Assembly: GCA_030151005.1 (NCBI GenBank)
Contig: JASLES010000053.1
Location: 1 to 21,668 of the forward strand
DNA from: Silvimonas sp.
Lineage (GTDB): Bacteria > Pseudomonadota > Gammaproteobacteria > Burkholderiales > Chitinibacteraceae
Reading direction: 5' to 3'
DNA: 21,668 nt
Both the position numbers and the translations under genes were made by a program. The notes under the pieces were generated by a model. It was given only the letters and a program-made list of their open reading frames with translations. It was not told the origin of the DNA and ran no database searches. Numbering within the stretch: the stretch's first letter is position 1; every line of letters begins with the position of its first letter. Positions 8,601 to 15,279 of the stretch are shown one piece after another.

Positions 8601-8831
8601 GTAAGAGCGGGCAATTTCCTTGAAGGGGAGAAAACCGTGGCGGTCGCAGCCGTAATCTACAAAGCACGCTTCGAGGCTGGGCTCAATGCGGGTAATGACA
8701 CCCTTGTAGATGTTGGACTTGCGTTGTTCCTTGCCGACCGTTTCGATATCCAGATCGATCAGCTTCTGGCCGTCGACAATCGCAACGCGCAGCTCTTCGG
8801 CCTGCGTTGCATTGAACAGCATGCGTTTCAT
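5694..8831 (-). CDS. rne: Ribonuclease E
   Basis: Essential endoribonuclease and degradosome scaffold that cleaves AU-rich single-stranded RNA, with a preference for 5'-monophosphate ends; 1045 aa. The N-terminal catalytic half is well conserved: S1 domain (about 37-120), 5' sensor region (about 120-215), DNase I-like domain with Asp300 (YSIDVNSARATKG) and Asp343 (VIDFIDMENP), matching E. coli D303 and D346, and the zinc link CPRC at 401-404. From about residue 560 the protein is low complexity: Arg/Asn/Glu/Gly-rich RNA-binding stretches, an RRRRGRRDRRDR patch, then a long Ala/Pro/Val-rich tail. I chose ATG 8831 because MKRMLFNATQ is the conserved start; the extra 38 codons upstream look like leader. 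GGAG lies 10 bases upstream. It is divergent from rluC, as in E. coli, where the rne leader mediates autoregulation. Confidence 0.97.
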   Translation of the reverse strand: MKRMLFNATQAEELRVAIVDGQKLIDLDIETVGKEQRKSNIYKGVITRIEPSLEACFVDYGCDRHGFLPFKEIARSYYAEGSEGGRVRPGDALREGQELIVQVEKDERGNKGAALTTYISLAGRYLVLMPNNPRGGGVSRRIEGDERQELRAVLDQLETPQGMSLIARTAAIGRSAEELQWDLNYLLQLWRAIEGAAGGSGAFLIYQESSLVIRAIRDYFQPDIGELLIDKVDIYEQARQFMSHVMPGNVNRVKLYQDDVPLFSRFQIEHQIETAFAREVTLPSGGAIVIDKTEALYSIDVNSARATKGSDIEETAARTNLEAADEIARQLRLRDVGGLIVIDFIDMENPKNQREVENRLREALHFDRARVQTGKISRFGLMELSRQRLQPSLEETTHIACPRCHGTGFIRGTESSALNILRIIQEEAMKENTGAIHAQVPVDVATFLLNEKRTELFTLESRLKVSVVLIPNINLETPNYSVVRLRHDDLNHTEEALPSYRMVETPPEEGYQPGQAREEMAKRQEAAVKGITPAQPAPVSAPREPAPAAAAATATGPSLWSRIVKFFSGEPAKVEPTPQPAKRQGQGQGGQRGGRNERNDNRQGGRRDRNGERSERGGQPRAEREDRNNAERQQNGERRGGSSKPRIEEDMNARAARQEQRNERNNRGERGERQQAERGERAERNEQTAQEPRQPRAPRQERERQPKQTVVAAEEKEVTLQVAAPVEGVAGEQVAAPEAGEGRSRRRRGRRDRRDRTENEVITTEAAADAGAVAVAETAAPAQPASAEQSDWAAAISAATVNAVAAAPAEPAVVAEQATPAPVAEPTPVVAAPVVAAPVVEAPPVQVATPVQSGTVVTMLASKAVTEAVAEVVAAAPVAPAVVEAPVAVAPAEIAPVAPEVVTPPVTVAEVVAASPALQPGLFDEAQPAKVAPAPVPAPVLDVATPEEVGLVLVATRQDLPEAPAAETPVAPTRRRRRDSKPRQDSADAAAESLQQVETAAAPAAGAAEAAVPAEEVRTRRSVAADAPASAHSEAPLVQVETRND
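6322..6351. repeat. rne: 15-bp perfect tandem duplication inside rne
   Basis: GCGGCTACAACGGGT occurs twice in a row (6322-6336 and 6337-6351). On the - strand it encodes two copies of a V-A-A-P-V type pentapeptide in the Ala/Pro/Val-rich tail of RNase E. Its length is a multiple of three, so copy-number change would keep the frame. Confidence 0.9.
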
Positions 8832-8918
8832 ATTAGTGTGGCTCCCGCACGCACTCGCACGGCGGAAACCCGGGGCAACAACGCCCACAGTCCGTCGACA
8901 CCATCCCCGTGGCCACCG

Positions 8919-8945
8919 GTTATAAGGCGGGGGCAGGGCGGTCAA
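8919..8945 (-). promoter_or_regulatory. Candidate sigma-70 promoter of rne
   Basis: On the - strand TTGACC (8945-8940) and TATAAC (8924-8919) each match consensus at 5 of 6 positions, but the spacer is 15 bp, shorter than the preferred 17. It would give a leader of about 80 nt before ATG 8831. Further promoters upstream are possible. Confidence 0.4.
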
Positions 8946-9035
8946 AGAGCGGAACCGGTCAGGGCGTGTGCAATCTCCATTACGTCTAGCGTCCGCTTCT
9001 GGCGAGCGCCGGAAAAAACCGGGTGTCGGGTATAG

Positions 9036-9058
9036 CGCAAGCTTTGGTGGAGCTTGCG
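9036..9058 (-). other. Hairpin in the rne upstream region
   Basis: An 8-bp perfect stem CGCAAGCT / AGCTTGCG around a 7-nt loop lies 205-227 nt before the rne start codon. It would be part of the rne leader only if transcription begins upstream of it. No T tract follows on either strand, so it is not a terminator. Confidence 0.45.
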
Positions 9059-9523
9059 GTTAATAACCTTGTGAGTGCGTGGTTCTATAAACGTGCGTTT
9101 CTGTCGCTGCTTGAACCCGCGATCAGACCTCAAAGCTGCGCGTCAATAACAGGGGTAGCTCGAAATCCGGAGTCGTAAGCTGTACACTCCGTCTCTTTGC
9201 CCGTGTTATCACTAGCTGCGCCGGCCTGAGCCGTCAAAGCGGTGAATCAGCTGCATTCAATTGCGGTGAGCGAGCATTAACCGCTTCCCAAAACCTTTGA
9301 CCAAACGTGCACGTCAGGCGATTCCCGCGCGGCATTTCGTGTTTTCCGACCAGTGTCGGCACAGGAAACGGTACGATGAATGTACGGCGGGAAGGCGATC
9401 GCCAGCGTATGCAGGGCGTCGATCAAAGAACGGGAACAATGTTGCAGCGATGTTCGCGGGCAAAAGGGCCGGCGAGTGTCACATCAATGTCATGCTGCAA
9501 CGTGTCACAGAGTATAAGTCAAT

Positions 9524-10522
9524 ATGTCTCAGACTAGCAAAGCGTCTGTCAACTTTATCGAAATTACCTCAGAGCAAGCCGGACAGCGCCTTGATAACTT
9601 CTTGTTGCGCGAGCTCAAAGGTGTGCCGAAAAGTCGTGTTTACAAGATTATTCGTGGTGGCGAGGTCCGCGTGAACAAAGGCCGCGTCGACGTCACCTAC
9701 CGTCTGGAAACAGGCGATATCGTGCGCGTGCCCCCGGTGCGCGTGGCCGATGCGCCAGATATTGCGCCGGCCCAGGCGGCGGCTCAGCGTATTGACCTGC
9801 CCATTCTGTTTGAAGACGATGCGCTGCTGGCCATCAACAAGCCCGCTGGTCTGGCGGTGCATGGAGGTTCAGGCGTCAACTTTGGCGTGATTGAACTCTT
9901 GCGTGCCCAGCGCCCTCAAGCAAAGTTCCTGGAACTGGTGCACCGGCTGGACCGGGAGACCTCTGGCATCCTGATGGTGGCCAAAAAACGCAGTGCGCTG
10001 GTCAAGCTGCACGACATGCTGCGTGACAACCACAATATTGATAAGCGCTATCTGGCGATGGTGGCCGGTGTCTGGCCGGATGACAAACGCCATCTACGGT
10101 TCAAACTCTTCAAGTACCACACGCCGGAAGGCGAGCGCCGTGTGAAGGTAACGCAAGACGGACAGGAGTCGCACACCGTGGTTTACCGCCGCCGCGTGGG
10201 TGAACATTATTCGCTGGTGGAGTGTGAGCTCAAGACTGGTCGCACACACCAGATTCGCGTCCACCTGGCCAGCGCCGGTTTTCCGATTCTGGGCGATGAA
10301 AAATATGGCGATTTCCCGCTCAACAAACAGTTGCCCAAAGAAGGGCTCAAGCGCATGTTCCTGCATGCGTGGCAACTGACGCTGGCGCACCCGGTCTCCG
10401 GCGAAGAACTGAAGATTGAAGCGCCATTACCGAAGGAGCTGGCGCAGTTTGTCGAAGCCAATACAGCGCCGCGCAAAACGGCCAGTTCCGTCGCCGCCAA
10501 ACCCAGGGCGGGGCAAGACTGA
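9524..10522 (+). CDS. rluC: 23S rRNA pseudouridine synthase RluC
   Basis: Isomerises uridines (955, 2504 and 2580 in E. coli 23S rRNA) to pseudouridine; cytoplasmic, 332 aa. An S4 RNA-binding domain (about 19-80, GQRLDNFLLRELKGVPKS) precedes the RluA-family catalytic domain with VHRLDRETSGILMVAKK, where Asp143 corresponds to E. coli RluC Asp144. The late motifs KTGRTHQIRVHLA and PILGDEKYG are present. The position divergent from rne is the known RluC context and distinguishes it from RluD and RluA. ATG 9524 gives the normal start, but only a weak AGAG precedes it, and a TATAAG box ends six bases upstream, so very short-leader or leaderless translation is possible. Confidence 0.95.
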   Translation: MSQTSKASVNFIEITSEQAGQRLDNFLLRELKGVPKSRVYKIIRGGEVRVNKGRVDVTYRLETGDIVRVPPVRVADAPDIAPAQAAAQRIDLPILFEDDALLAINKPAGLAVHGGSGVNFGVIELLRAQRPQAKFLELVHRLDRETSGILMVAKKRSALVKLHDMLRDNHNIDKRYLAMVAGVWPDDKRHLRFKLFKYHTPEGERRVKVTQDGQESHTVVYRRRVGEHYSLVECELKTGRTHQIRVHLASAGFPILGDEKYGDFPLNKQLPKEGLKRMFLHAWQLTLAHPVSGEELKIEAPLPKELAQFVEANTAPRKTASSVAAKPRAGQD

Positions 10523-10591
10523 CTGGGTACGGCTGGTTATCTTGACTCACCAACGGCAACAGAATTATCTGGATATTTAGACAGGGCTTTC

Positions 10592-11248
10592 ATGCGTCAG
10601 GATTTTGATTTGCTGGTGTTTGACTGGGACGGCACGCTGATGGATTCCACCGGCACCATCGCCCGGTCTATCCAGCTGGCCTTTGCCGATGCCGGCCTGC
10701 CGGTGCCGGAATACGAAAAAGCAGCCTACGTGATTGGCTATGGTCTGAAAGAGGCCATGCAGTATCTGGCGCCCGAAGCCGACGATGCCGCCGTGGCGCG
10801 GATTGTGGACGCCTACAAGCACCATTATCTGCAGCAAGATGCCCATCTGGTGTTGTTTGAAGGCGTGACCGAGGCCTTGCCCCGGTTCCGCGAAGCCGGT
10901 TATATGCTGGCCGTGGCCACCGGGAAATCCCGCGTGGGGCTGAACCGCGCGCTTGGCGTGACGGGGCTGGGGGATTTGTTTGAAGTTACCCGCACGGCAG
11001 ACGAAGCGTTTTCCAAGCCGCACCCGGCCATGCTGGAATACATTCTGGATTTCACTGGCGTAGTGCCCAAACGCGCCATCATGATTGGCGATACCACCCA
11101 CGATCTGCAAATGGGCCAGAACGCCGGTACGGCGACGATCTCGCTGGGTTGTGGCGCGCACCCGGCAGACGCTTTGCGGGCGGAAAACCCGCTGAATCAC
11201 TTTGACCAATTTGGTGACCTGGCCGCATGGATACTGAACAAAGCGTAA
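10592..11248 (+). CDS. HAD-superfamily phosphatase (phosphoglycolate phosphatase-like)
   Basis: A haloacid-dehalogenase-type hydrolase, subfamily IA, 218 aa, probably cytoplasmic and Mg-dependent. Motif I is DWDGTLMDST, with nucleophile Asp11 and general acid Asp13. Motif II Thr110 lies in VATGKSR, motif III Lys142 in SKPHP, and motif IV in MIGDTTHD (about 165-171). The cap is a small helical insertion between motifs I and II. It resembles Gph/PpaX-type phosphatases, but the substrate cannot be read from sequence. AGGG lies a few bases upstream of the ATG. The 69-bp gap from rluC contains a TTGACT hexamer without a good -10, so it is most likely in the rluC operon. Its end overlaps the Rieske gene by 22 bp. 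Confidence 0.9.
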   Translation: MRQDFDLLVFDWDGTLMDSTGTIARSIQLAFADAGLPVPEYEKAAYVIGYGLKEAMQYLAPEADDAAVARIVDAYKHHYLQQDAHLVLFEGVTEALPRFREAGYMLAVATGKSRVGLNRALGVTGLGDLFEVTRTADEAFSKPHPAMLEYILDFTGVVPKRAIMIGDTTHDLQMGQNAGTATISLGCGAHPADALRAENPLNHFDQFGDLAAWILNKA

Positions 11249-11625
11249 GTACCGATGCCGGCGGCCAGGAAGTCTGCGACAGCAGCGCGCTGACTGAGCG
11301 TGGTCTGGGCCAGCGTTTCAAGGTGGACTGGTATGGGGAAGAGCGCGAAGCGTTTGCCGTGCGTTTTGGCGGCAAGGTGTATGCGTACCTGAATGCCTGT
11401 GCGCATATCCCCATCGAACTGGATTACCAGCCCGGGGATTTTTTTGATCTGAGCCACAACTTTCTTGTTTGCGCCACGCACGGTGCCTACTATGCGCCAG
11501 AGAGCGGTTTGTGCCTGGGTGGGCCTTGTCCTGGGCGTCGGCTCGAATCCGTACCGGTTGCAGAGCGCGCGGGCAAGATATACTGGCTCGCGCCCGCAAC
11601 CGGGCAAGACAGCTGGCCGGATTAA
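11227..11625 (+). CDS. Small Rieske [2Fe-2S] protein
   Basis: A 132-aa soluble Rieske domain. The cluster ligands are CAH (Cys58, His60) and CATH (Cys82, His85), the C-x-H ... C-x2-H pattern of Rieske proteins. After the second box, PESGLCLGGPCPGRRL forms the usual Gly/Pro loop. There is no signal peptide, membrane helix or oxygenase catalytic domain, so it is ferredoxin-like. It overlaps the HAD gene by 22 bp and is followed by an S49 peptidase gene, an arrangement I recall from many betaproteobacteria. Its electron-transfer partner is unknown. The start lacks a strong ribosome site, consistent with coupling to the HAD gene. Confidence 0.9.
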   Translation: MDTEQSVSTDAGGQEVCDSSALTERGLGQRFKVDWYGEEREAFAVRFGGKVYAYLNACAHIPIELDYQPGDFFDLSHNFLVCATHGAYYAPESGLCLGGPCPGRRLESVPVAERAGKIYWLAPATGQDSWPD

Positions 11626-11688
11626 GCGGTCGGCGCAAAAAACACGCAAAAACACTGCAACCCCGCATCGACAAAGAGAAGCCAAATC

Positions 11689-12630
11689 ATGGAACAACAA
11701 CCCTGGGAGCGCCAGGTCCTGACTGACCTGCTGCAAGCCGGTCTGAAAGAGCAACGCCGCGCCCGCCGCTGGAATATCTTTTTCCGCCTGTTGGGTTTTG
11801 GCATTGTGTTGCTGATTATCGGCCTGGGTATGGGCTGGTTTGGCGGCAAGGAACTGGAGAGCGTGTCCACCGGTCCGCACACCGCCATGGTTAGCATGAC
11901 CGGCGAAATCTCTGCCGACGGTGAGGCCAATATCGAAAACGTGCTCGATGGCGTTAACGCGGCGTATGAGGACAAAAACACCAAAGCGGTGCTGTTGAGC
12001 TTCAATAGCCCGGGTGGCAGCCCGGTACAGGCTGGCCAGTTGCATGACGAATTGTTGCGTCTCAAGCAAAAGTATCCGGCCATCCCGCTGTATGTGGTGA
12101 TCGGGGATATCTGCGCCTCAGGCTGCTATTACGCGGCGGTGGCGGCAGACAAGATTTACGCCGACAAGGCCTCGATGGTGGGTTCGATTGGCGTGTTGAT
12201 GGACGGCTTTGGCTTTACCGGCACCATGGAAAAGCTGGGTGTCGAGCGCCGTTTGCTCACCGCAGGCGCCAATAAAGGCTTCCTGGATCCATATTCGCCA
12301 CTGAACGCCGTACAAAAGGGCAAGGCGCAAGCCATGCTCGACGAAATCCACCAGCAATTCATCGACACCGTGAAGGCCGGTCGCGGCAAGAAGCTGGCGC
12401 TTGATAACCCGGATTTGTTCTCCGGCCTTGTCTGGACAGGTACGACCGGCATCAAGTTGGGCCTGGTGGATGCGCTGGGTTCTGTTGACAGTGTGGCGCG
12501 CGATGTCGTCAAAGCCCCCGATGTGGTCGACTTTACGCCGCAGCCCGGTTATTTTGACCGTTTTGCACGCCGTATCGGCGTGACTGCGGCAACGCAGCTG
12601 GCCAGCCAGCTTAAGCTGAGCATTCACTGA
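11689..12630 (+). CDS. S49 family peptidase (signal peptide peptidase SppA/SohB-like)
   Basis: An inner-membrane serine protease that probably degrades cleaved signal peptides or membrane protein fragments, 313 aa. One N-terminal membrane helix (about 33-51, RLLGFGIVLLIIGLGMGWF) is followed by the ClpP-like fold: SFNSPGGSP (about 104-112), GDICASGCYYAA with nucleophile Ser144, DKASMVGSIGVL, and TAGANKGFLDP with Lys196. The 52-residue Ser-Lys distance equals that of the Bacillus subtilis SppA dyad (S147/K199), so this single-domain form should be active as an oligomer. The ATG has GAGAAG upstream. The stop codon lies within an 11-bp tandem repeat. It is the last gene of the rluC-HAD-Rieske group. 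Confidence 0.93.
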   Translation: MEQQPWERQVLTDLLQAGLKEQRRARRWNIFFRLLGFGIVLLIIGLGMGWFGGKELESVSTGPHTAMVSMTGEISADGEANIENVLDGVNAAYEDKNTKAVLLSFNSPGGSPVQAGQLHDELLRLKQKYPAIPLYVVIGDICASGCYYAAVAADKIYADKASMVGSIGVLMDGFGFTGTMEKLGVERRLLTAGANKGFLDPYSPLNAVQKGKAQAMLDEIHQQFIDTVKAGRGKKLALDNPDLFSGLVWTGTTGIKLGLVDALGSVDSVARDVVKAPDVVDFTPQPGYFDRFARRIGVTAATQLASQLKLSIH

Positions 12631-12664
12631 TCATTCAACGGTCATTCACCGGTCATTTACACTG
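12621..12664. repeat. 11-bp imperfect tandem repeat between S49 peptidase and motD
   Basis: Four consecutive 11-bp units: CATTCACTGAT, CATTCAACGGT, CATTCACCGGT and the more diverged CATTTACACTG. The first unit covers the S49 stop codon. The units repeat about once per helical turn and end about 40 bp before the motD start, so they could be phased binding sites for a regulator. Function is unproven. Confidence 0.75.
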
Positions 12665-12674
12665 ATCCGATAAC
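12645..12674 (+). promoter_or_regulatory. Candidate promoter of motD-hybrid kinase operon (sigma-28-like -10 or weak sigma-70)
   Basis: TCCGATAA at 12666-12673 matches the flagellar sigma-28 -10 box GCCGATAA at 7 of 8 positions. The -35 position (12647-12650, CACC) does not match TAAA. Alternatively TTCACC-18-GATAAC (12645-12650, 12669-12674) is a 4/6 + 4/6 sigma-70 match. It lies 30 bp upstream of the motD ATG and overlaps the tandem repeat. Confidence 0.35.
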
Positions 12675-12703
12675 ATTGATCAAACCATAACGAGGGCGGG
12701 GCG

Positions 12704-13498
12704 ATGGCACGCAAAAAGCGCGAGGAGGAGCATGAGAACCACGAACGCTGGCTGGTTTCGTACGCTGACTTCATCACGCTATTGTTTGCATTCTTTGTGG
12801 TGATGTATGCCATCTCCTCGGTTAACGAGGGCAAGTATCGCGTGTTGTCTGACTCGCTGGTCAGCGCCTTTCAGAACAACGACAGTAAACCGGCTGTGGG
12901 TGCCGCGCCGGCCGGCAAACAGGTGATTGCCCCGATTGTTTCGCACCCGCAAAGTGCACCGACCAGTTCGCCAGAAAACACCAAACTGGTCGAGCAGACA
13001 CGCCGCATGAGCGGCATGGCCGATGATCTGCGCGCGGCGCTAGGGCCACTGATCCAGCAAGGCAAGGTCCGGGTGACGCAGTCGGCCCGCGGGATTGCAG
13101 TAGAAATCAGCGATAGCGTGCTGTTTGACACCGCCAAGGCCGAGTTGCAAACCACGTCTGCCGCCGCCTTGCGTGCCGTAGCCCAGCGCCTGACCAGCAC
13201 CGACAACCTCATTGAGGTGCAGGGCAATACGGACAACCAGCCGATCAAGTCGGCGCAGTATCCCTCTAACTGGGAGTTGTCTGCTGCGCGCGCGGCCTCG
13301 GTGGTGCGTTTGTTTGCCGACACCGGCATTGCCCCGGAGCGCATGGTGGCGATGGGTTATGGTGAGTATCGCCCGGTAGAGCCCAACGATAGCCCGGAAG
13401 GTCGCGCCCGCAATCGGCGCGTCACCATCAACATCCTGGCGAGTAATCGTGACGATGTGTCCGTGCTGACGGCGTCCCAGCCGCAGTCACAGCACTGA
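12704..13498 (+). CDS. motD: Flagellar motor stator protein MotD (MotB family)
   Basis: Inner-membrane stator subunit that anchors to peptidoglycan and conducts ions to drive the flagellum, 264 aa. The charged cytoplasmic N-terminus MARKKREEEHENHERW is typical of MotD. The single membrane helix starts at VSYADFITLLFAFFVVMYA, with ion-binding Asp22 equivalent to E. coli MotB Asp32. After a linker, an OmpA-like domain (about 140-255) has SVLFDTAKAEL, VQGNTDNQPI, NWELSAARAASV and the NRRVTINI end. A strong AGGGCGGGG site precedes the ATG. A MotB-type subunit must pair with a MotA/MotC channel subunit, but none is next to it. The hybrid kinase gene starts 7 bp after its stop, so the two share a transcript. 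Confidence 0.88.
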   Translation: MARKKREEEHENHERWLVSYADFITLLFAFFVVMYAISSVNEGKYRVLSDSLVSAFQNNDSKPAVGAAPAGKQVIAPIVSHPQSAPTSSPENTKLVEQTRRMSGMADDLRAALGPLIQQGKVRVTQSARGIAVEISDSVLFDTAKAELQTTSAAALRAVAQRLTSTDNLIEVQGNTDNQPIKSAQYPSNWELSAARAASVVRLFADTGIAPERMVAMGYGEYRPVEPNDSPEGRARNRRVTINILASNRDDVSVLTASQPQSQH

Positions 13499-13505
13499 GG
13501 CGGCC

Positions 13506-15254
13506 ATGGCCTCCGTGTTTCTGCGTGATCCTCATGTGGTATGGCGTACCACGCAGATTCTCTTTCGTAATGCCCGCCTGGCTCAGGTCACCAGCCTGAT
13601 CAACGCCAGTTGCCTGGCCTTTGCCTTGCGCGGGGATGTGATCCACCCGATCTTGCTGGTGTGGTGGACGTGCATGGCGCTGATCTTGTTGGGGCGCTTA
13701 TGGCTGGCAGAGCGCTTCCGGATCGCCCGGCCCCGGCCTAATCAGGTGCTCAAGTGGCGCTACCGCTATTACTTTGGCGTGTTGCTCAGTGGCGCAGGTT
13801 GGGGTTCCGGCTGTTTGTATTTCGGCATGCATGTCTCAGAAACCGCACGTTTTTTCATAGCCTTGTTGTTGAGCGGCATGGCGGCCGGTTCTTTGCCGAT
13901 CCTGGCACCATCACGCTGGGCGCTGCGCACTTATGTGGCACTGTTGACGCTGCCCATGTTGATCTTTGCCATGATCAATCCGGGGCGCTTTGGCGCGATG
14001 TTTGCGGTGTTGTTGCTGGTATTCATCTTTACTTTGCTGCGTAGTGCCAGCGAATATCATCACGTGTTGATTGAAACCATCGGGCTTGATCAGGAAAAAG
14101 CGCGGCTGCTGGCTGACCTGAAAATGGCCACGCAAGATCTGGAGCGCAGCGCGCGCGCCAAGGATGAATTCCTCGCCGCCATCAGCCATGAAATCCGTAC
14201 ACCCATGAACGGCATTCTGGGCATGGCGCAATTGCTGGCCAGCCAGCCTTTGCCGGGCTCGCAGCGCGAACAGGTGGAGATCATCCGTTCCTCAACCGAT
14301 GCCTTGCTGGCGCAAATCAACGGCGTGCTGGATTACTCCCGGATCGAGGCCGGCCGGCTAGAGCTGGTACCCGCGCCGTTCTCCCCACAACAATTTCTGG
14401 ATGATCTGCAACGCATGTTCCTGCCGCAGGCCCAATTGCAAGGCCTGCAACTGGCTAGCCATCTTGGAGACGACGTACCCCCGGCGCTGGTCGGAGATGT
14501 CACGCGGCTCAAGCAGGTGCTGGTGAACCTGACCGGCAATGCCCTCAAATTTACCCGGCAGGGGCAGGTGTCGGTCAGCCTGACCTTGCGCCATCGCCAT
14601 GATGATCAGGTGGTGATTACATGTGCTGTGAGCGATACCGGCCCAGGCGTGCCGCCAGACCGGCGTGAAGCCATTTTCCTGCCCTATACCCAGGCCGATA
14701 ACCGGATCACCCAGCAGTTTGGTGGTAGCGGCCTGGGCCTGACGATTTCCCGTCGTCTGGCGGGGCTCATGGGCGGCCAGTTGTGGGTAGAAGACAACCC
14801 GGGCGGCGGCAGCGTGTTTGTCTTTACCGCGCAACTGCAGGTCAGCGCGACGCCACTGGTGCCAGAACCGATCTCTTTACCCGCGCATGCAATGCAAGTG
14901 CTGGTGGTGGACGACAACGCCGTCAATTGCCTTGTAGCACGGCGTTTCCTGGAAAAAATGGGGCATCAGGTCACGGTGGCGCACGATGGTGACGCCGCAC
15001 TGGAACTGGTAATCCAGCAAGCCTTTGATCTGGTGCTCATGGATGTGCAGATGCCGGTTATGGATGGTCTGACAGCGGCTTGGCATATCCGGCAGCTAGA
15101 GCGGGAAACCGGCGCGCGCCCGTTGCGCATTGTCGCGCTAAGCGCCAATACCTCTGAGGCCGACCGCGAGGCGTGTATGGTGGCCGGCATGGATGACTTC
15201 CTGGAAAAGCCGGTGCGTCAGGTGGAGTTGGCTGCGCTGATCGGGCGCTTGTAA
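13506..15254 (+). CDS. Membrane-bound hybrid sensor histidine kinase/response regulator
   Basis: A two-component hybrid kinase of 582 aa. About six hydrophobic segments in residues 25-180 form a sensor region with no large periplasmic domain, and the signal is unknown. A coiled-coil linker (about 190-220) leads to HisKA with FLAAISHEIRTPMNGILGM and phospho-acceptor His228. The HATPase domain has an N box (NLTGNALKF, about 341-349), a G1 box (SDTGPGVP), YTQADNRITQQFGGSGLGL and a G2-type loop. A C-terminal receiver (about 463-582) has Asp469/Asp470, phospho-acceptor Asp513 in LMDVQMPVMDG and Lys568. There is no HPt domain, so a separate HPt protein or direct transfer is needed. TGAGGCGG overlaps the motD end as its ribosome site. 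Pairing with motD suggests a motility-related signal, an inference. Confidence 0.93.
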   Translation: MASVFLRDPHVVWRTTQILFRNARLAQVTSLINASCLAFALRGDVIHPILLVWWTCMALILLGRLWLAERFRIARPRPNQVLKWRYRYYFGVLLSGAGWGSGCLYFGMHVSETARFFIALLLSGMAAGSLPILAPSRWALRTYVALLTLPMLIFAMINPGRFGAMFAVLLLVFIFTLLRSASEYHHVLIETIGLDQEKARLLADLKMATQDLERSARAKDEFLAAISHEIRTPMNGILGMAQLLASQPLPGSQREQVEIIRSSTDALLAQINGVLDYSRIEAGRLELVPAPFSPQQFLDDLQRMFLPQAQLQGLQLASHLGDDVPPALVGDVTRLKQVLVNLTGNALKFTRQGQVSVSLTLRHRHDDQVVITCAVSDTGPGVPPDRREAIFLPYTQADNRITQQFGGSGLGLTISRRLAGLMGGQLWVEDNPGGGSVFVFTAQLQVSATPLVPEPISLPAHAMQVLVVDDNAVNCLVARRFLEKMGHQVTVAHDGDAALELVIQQAFDLVLMDVQMPVMDGLTAAWHIRQLERETGARPLRIVALSANTSEADREACMVAGMDDFLEKPVRQVELAALIGRL

Positions 15255-15279
15255 TCACACGGTTTTTCTCTGCGGCCCC

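Larger units (their letters stand above)
8832..9523. other. Divergent rne-rluC spacer with structured rne leader
   Basis: A 692-bp gene-free region. On the - strand it holds a candidate rne promoter (8919-8945), a hairpin CGCAAGCT/AGCTTGCG (9036-9043, 9051-9058) and a CCGG-T6-CCGG hairpin with a U-rich loop near 9010-9023. On the + strand a TATAAG box (9513-9518) lies just before rluC. Small ORFs here lack coding character. Long rne leaders are known to sense RNase E activity in enterobacteria; function here is inferred from position and structure only. Confidence 0.5.

Noticed and set aside
7227..9035. 602-codon + strand ORF opposite the RNase E catalytic half
   Set aside because: The - strand carries the conserved RNase E catalytic residues; the + frame is open only because of third-position bias.
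8942..9133. Short - strand ORF upstream of rne
   Set aside because: It falls in the rne leader region, overlaps a hairpin, has basic low-information sequence and no ribosome site.
9183..9240. TTGACG ... GATAAC on the - strand as an rne promoter
   Set aside because: The two elements are 21 bp apart, too far for a normal sigma-70 promoter.
9394..9403. GGCGATCGCC palindrome
   Set aside because: A single 10-bp palindrome with no second copy nearby; expected by chance at this GC content.
10542..10571. TTGACT hexamer before the HAD gene as a promoter
   Set aside because: At 17-18 bp spacing the -10 matches only 2-3 of 6 positions; read-through from rluC is simpler.
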